NCBI GenBank assembly: GCA_023480885.1
Contig: JAMCWX010000063.1
Location: forward strand, 1 to 41,585
Origin: Chloroflexota bacterium
Lineage (GTDB): Bacteria > Chloroflexota > UBA6077 > FW602-bin22 > JACPRP01
Length of the DNA stretch: 41,585 nucleotides
Reading direction: 5' to 3'
Part shown: positions 39,152-41,585 of the stretch, piece by piece
Position numbering within the stretch: the first letter of the stretch is position 1
Layout of the letters: every line of letters starts with the position of its first letter
Program-made: the position numbers and the translations under genes
Notes under the pieces: model-generated
Told to the model about the DNA's origin: nothing
What the model saw: the letters and a program-made list of their open reading frames with translations, nothing else
Database searches by the model: none

Positions 39152-40009
39152 ATGGAAGCTAAAATCCTAGACGGCAAAGCCATTGCCGCGACCATGAAGG
39201 GCGAGATAGTTGCCGAAGTTGCCAGCTTCAAAGAGAAGCACGGCTGGGTGCCGGGCATAGCGGTGGTCCAGGTTGGCGCCGATCCGGCTTCGTCGCGCTA
39301 CGTCAAGCAGATCGGCAAGTCGTTCGAGGAAGCAGGCATGAACTTCAGGCTGGAGACTCGCGACGAGTCGACTACCCAGGACGAAATCGTCAAGCTGGTT
39401 CAGAGCCTCAACCAGGACAAAGCCGTGAACGGCATCATTGTCCAGATGCCCCTGCCAAAGCAAATCTCGCAGGACGCAATCGCATCGGCCATAGCGCCAG
39501 GCAAAGACGTCGACGGTATCAACCCGATCAACGCCGGATATCTGCTGGCCGGCGCTGGCGAGTTCTTCGCTCCAGCAACGCCAAGCGGAGGGATGGAGAT
39601 TCTGCACCGCGGCGGCATCGAGATCGCCGGCAAGCGCGCGGTCATCGTCGGTCGCAGCAACATCGTCGGCAAGCCAATGGCGATGCTGCTTCTGCACGAG
39701 AACGCCACGGTGACCATCTGCCACTCTCGCACGAAGGACCTGCCAGGAGTGGCTCGTGAGGCGGACATTGTCGTGGCCGCTATCGGCAAGGCCAGGATGA
39801 TCACGGCCGACTATATCAAGCCAGGCGCGAGCATCATCGACTTCGGCATCAACGTTGTCGACGGCAAAGTAGTGGGCGACGTCGATTTCGACGCCGTCAA
39901 AGAAGTGGCCGGCGCGATCACGCCCGTTCCGGGGGGCACCGGGCCGATGACCAACATCGTGCTTATGCGCAATACTTTACGTGCAGCAAATAAGGCTGCG
40001 CGAGTATAA
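39152..40009 (+). CDS. folD: FolD methylenetetrahydrofolate dehydrogenase, cyclohydrolase lysine missing
   Basis: A 285-residue FolD: N-terminal substrate domain (Tyr50; [18 protein letters not shown]) and C-terminal NAD(P) Rossmann domain ([27 protein letters not shown]). In bifunctional FolD the pattern is Tyr-x3-Lys-x-Lys with the first lysine (E. coli Lys54) catalysing the cyclohydrolase step. Here the residue at 54 is Ile (Y-V-K-Q-I-G-K), while Tyr50, the downstream Lys56, the Gln and Asp of the site are kept. It may therefore act only as the dehydrogenase and leave cyclohydrolysis to FchA next door. ATG at 39152 follows AAGGAG at a distance of about 13 nt. Confidence 0.93.
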   Translation: MEAKILDGKAIAATMKGEIVAEVASFKEKHGWVPGIAVVQVGADPASSRYVKQIGKSFEEAGMNFRLETRDESTTQDEIVKLVQSLNQDKAVNGIIVQMPLPKQISQDAIASAIAPGKDVDGINPINAGYLLAGAGEFFAPATPSGGMEILHRGGIEIAGKRAVIVGRSNIVGKPMAMLLLHENATVTICHSRTKDLPGVAREADIVVAAIGKARMITADYIKPGASIIDFGINVVDGKVVGDVDFDAVKEVAGAITPVPGGTGPMTNIVLMRNTLRAANKAARV

Positions 40010-40061
40010 TTCATCTGCGTGCCAGGAAAAACAAAATCAACATGGACAGGAGAGGAAGAAA

Positions 40062-41585
40062 GTGTCAGTTCCAAGCGACATTGAAATCGCGCAAGCTGCG
40101 AAAATGAAGCCCATCGACGAGGTCGCTAAGGAAGTCGGCTTGTTGGAAGACGAGATCGAGTATTATGGCAAGTACAAGGCCAAAGTCTCCCTCGACGTGC
40201 TCAAGCGACTTCAGGGCAAGCCAAACGGCAAGTACATCGACGTGACGGCTATCACGCCCACGCCGCTGGGAGAAGGCAAGACCACGACGACAGTTGGCCT
40301 GGGCCAGGCTCTGTCTTACATCGGCAAGAGCGCGACCATCTGCATCCGCCAGCCATCACTGGGTCCAGTGTTCGGCATCAAGGGCGGCGCCGCTGGCGGT
40401 GGCTATGCCCAGGTTGTCCCAATGGAGGACTTCAACCTGCACCTGACAGGTGACGTTCACGCGGTCGGGATAGCCCATAACCTGCTAGCTGCCTTCGTCG
40501 ATAACCACCTGTTCCACGGCAACAAGCTGGACATCGATCCCCTGAGCGTGACCTTCCGCCGCGTTCTCGACGTCAGCGATCGTTCGCTACGCAACGTCAT
40601 CATCGGCATCGGTGGCAAGGACGGCTCCCCACGCGAGACGGGCTTCGACATTACCGTGGCCTCGGAAGTTATGGCCATTCTCGCGTTGACCACGGACATG
40701 CAGGACCTGAAGGAGCGCCTTTCCAAGATCGTCGTCGCGACGACCCGCTCCGGTAAGCCGGTGACCGCTGGCGACCTCAAGGTCGCAGGCGCAATGGCAG
40801 TGCTCCTGAGAGACGCCATCAAGCCGAACCTGATGCAGACGCTGGAGAACACGCCAGTGTTCGTCCACGCTGGACCGTTCGCCAACATCGCCCACGGCAA
40901 CAGCTCGATCCTAGCCGACCAGATCGCTCTCAAGCTGACCGACTACGTCGTGACCGAGAGTGGCTTCGGCGCGGACCTGGGCGCTGAGAAGTTCATGAAC
41001 ATCAAGTGCCGCTACAGTGGCCTTAAGCCGGATGCCGTCGTGATCGTCGCTACCATTCGCGCCCTCAAGATGCACAGCGGCAAATTCCGAGTAGTGGCTG
41101 GCAAGCCGCTCGATCCCGGGCTCACTACTGAGAACCTCGACGCGGTGAGAAAAGGCTGCGAGAACCTCGAGAAGCAGATCGAGAACATGCGCTACTTCGG
41201 CATCCCCGTGGTCGTCGCCATCAACCGCTTCAGCTTCGATTCCGATTCCGAGATCGAGCTGGTGAGGAAACTCTCCCTCGACGCCGGCGCCGACGACGCG
41301 GTGCTGTGCGAAGTCTGGGAGAAAGGCGGCGCTGGTGGCGCCGATCTGGCCCGCGCTGTCGTGAAGGCTGCCGAGAAGCCCAGCAACTTCAAGTTCCTGT
41401 ATCCGCTCGACATCCCGCTCAAGGAGAAGATCGAGGCCATCGCCACCAAGATCTACGGCGCCGATGGTGTCACTTACCAGCCAGCGGCAGAGCAGAAGCT
41501 CAAGATGTACACCGAGATGGGCTACTCCAATCTGCCGATCTGTATGGCCAAGACACACCTCTCGCTATCTCACGACCAGAACCTG
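40062..41585 (+). CDS. fhs: Formate-tetrahydrofolate ligase, 3' end cut off by window end
   Basis: The open frame from GTG 40062 runs to the window end without a stop (508 codons); it is therefore not closed in the window. It encodes formyl-THF synthetase, which ligates formate to THF with ATP, the first methyl-branch step of the Wood-Ljungdahl pathway. Visible family blocks are the P-loop [58 protein letters not shown], and [13 protein letters not shown]. About 50 C-terminal residues are missing relative to the usual 555-560. The start has GGAGAGGAAG upstream. It is the fourth gene of the thyX operon in view. Confidence 0.95.
   Translation, partial: MSVPSDIEIAQAAKMKPIDEVAKEVGLLEDEIEYYGKYKAKVSLDVLKRLQGKPNGKYIDVTAITPTPLGEGKTTTTVGLGQALSYIGKSATICIRQPSLGPVFGIKGGAAGGGYAQVVPMEDFNLHLTGDVHAVGIAHNLLAAFVDNHLFHGNKLDIDPLSVTFRRVLDVSDRSLRNVIIGIGGKDGSPRETGFDITVASEVMAILALTTDMQDLKERLSKIVVATTRSGKPVTAGDLKVAGAMAVLLRDAIKPNLMQTLENTPVFVHAGPFANIAHGNSSILADQIALKLTDYVVTESGFGADLGAEKFMNIKCRYSGLKPDAVVIVATIRALKMHSGKFRVVAGKPLDPGLTTENLDAVRKGCENLEKQIENMRYFGIPVVVAINRFSFDSDSEIELVRKLSLDAGADDAVLCEVWEKGGAGGADLARAVVKAAEKPSNFKFLYPLDIPLKEKIEAIATKIYGADGVTYQPAAEQKLKMYTEMGYSNLPICMAKTHLSLSHDQNL

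Overview
This window looks like a chromosomal segment of a strictly anaerobic or facultatively anaerobic bacterium, most probably a Chloroflexota member. That assignment is tentative and rests on gene content: a 23S rRNA gene not preceded by a 16S gene, RNase J, ThyX in place of ThyA, a methyl-branch folate operon with formate-THF ligase, and Mo and W pterin enzymes with ferredoxin-linked oxidoreductases. Many genes begin with GTG or TTG behind a clear GGAGG site.

Layout. Positions 1-2673 (minus) hold a 23S rRNA gene cut by the window edge, preceded on the same strand by a terminator and the gene for RNase J. Positions 4630-5961 (plus) carry a universal stress protein and a dienelactone-hydrolase-like enzyme. 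Positions 6111-9052 (plus) are a promoter, a FadR-type regulator, a UbiD-family decarboxylase and a DinB-like protein. Positions 9182-11728 hold a broken glycosidase-like gene, a GH18-like membrane-anchored protein and a small membrane protein.

The most interesting part is 11743-27091, two divergent operons around a 556-bp regulatory region. The minus operon encodes a Crp/Fnr regulator, a molybdopterin oxidoreductase without Tat signal, a MoaD-like protein with a tail after its Gly-Gly, a four-cluster ferredoxin and an NrfD membrane subunit. The plus operon encodes an NCS1 nucleobase/hydantoin permease, 2-oxoacid:ferredoxin oxidoreductase gamma, delta and alpha subunits, a tungsten aldehyde-oxidoreductase-family protein, an FAD/NAD(P) oxidoreductase, a beta subunit fused to an AorA-like four-cluster ferredoxin, and a dihydropyrimidinase/hydantoinase. 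I read this as uptake and ring opening of a cyclic ureide or amide coupled to a composite POR-AOR electron-transfer machine. The substrate is unknown.

Positions 27218-28901 carry RNase PH and a convergent metallo-beta-lactamase protein. Positions 29095-37559 (minus) carry a nickel-pincer racemase (LarA family), an enoyl-CoA hydratase and a 2000-residue STAND NTPase with dozens of TPR repeats. Positions 37715-41585 (plus) are a one-carbon operon: promoter, thyX, fchA, folD and fhs (cut by the window end). FolD lacks the lysine normally needed for cyclohydrolase activity, which the neighbouring FchA can supply.
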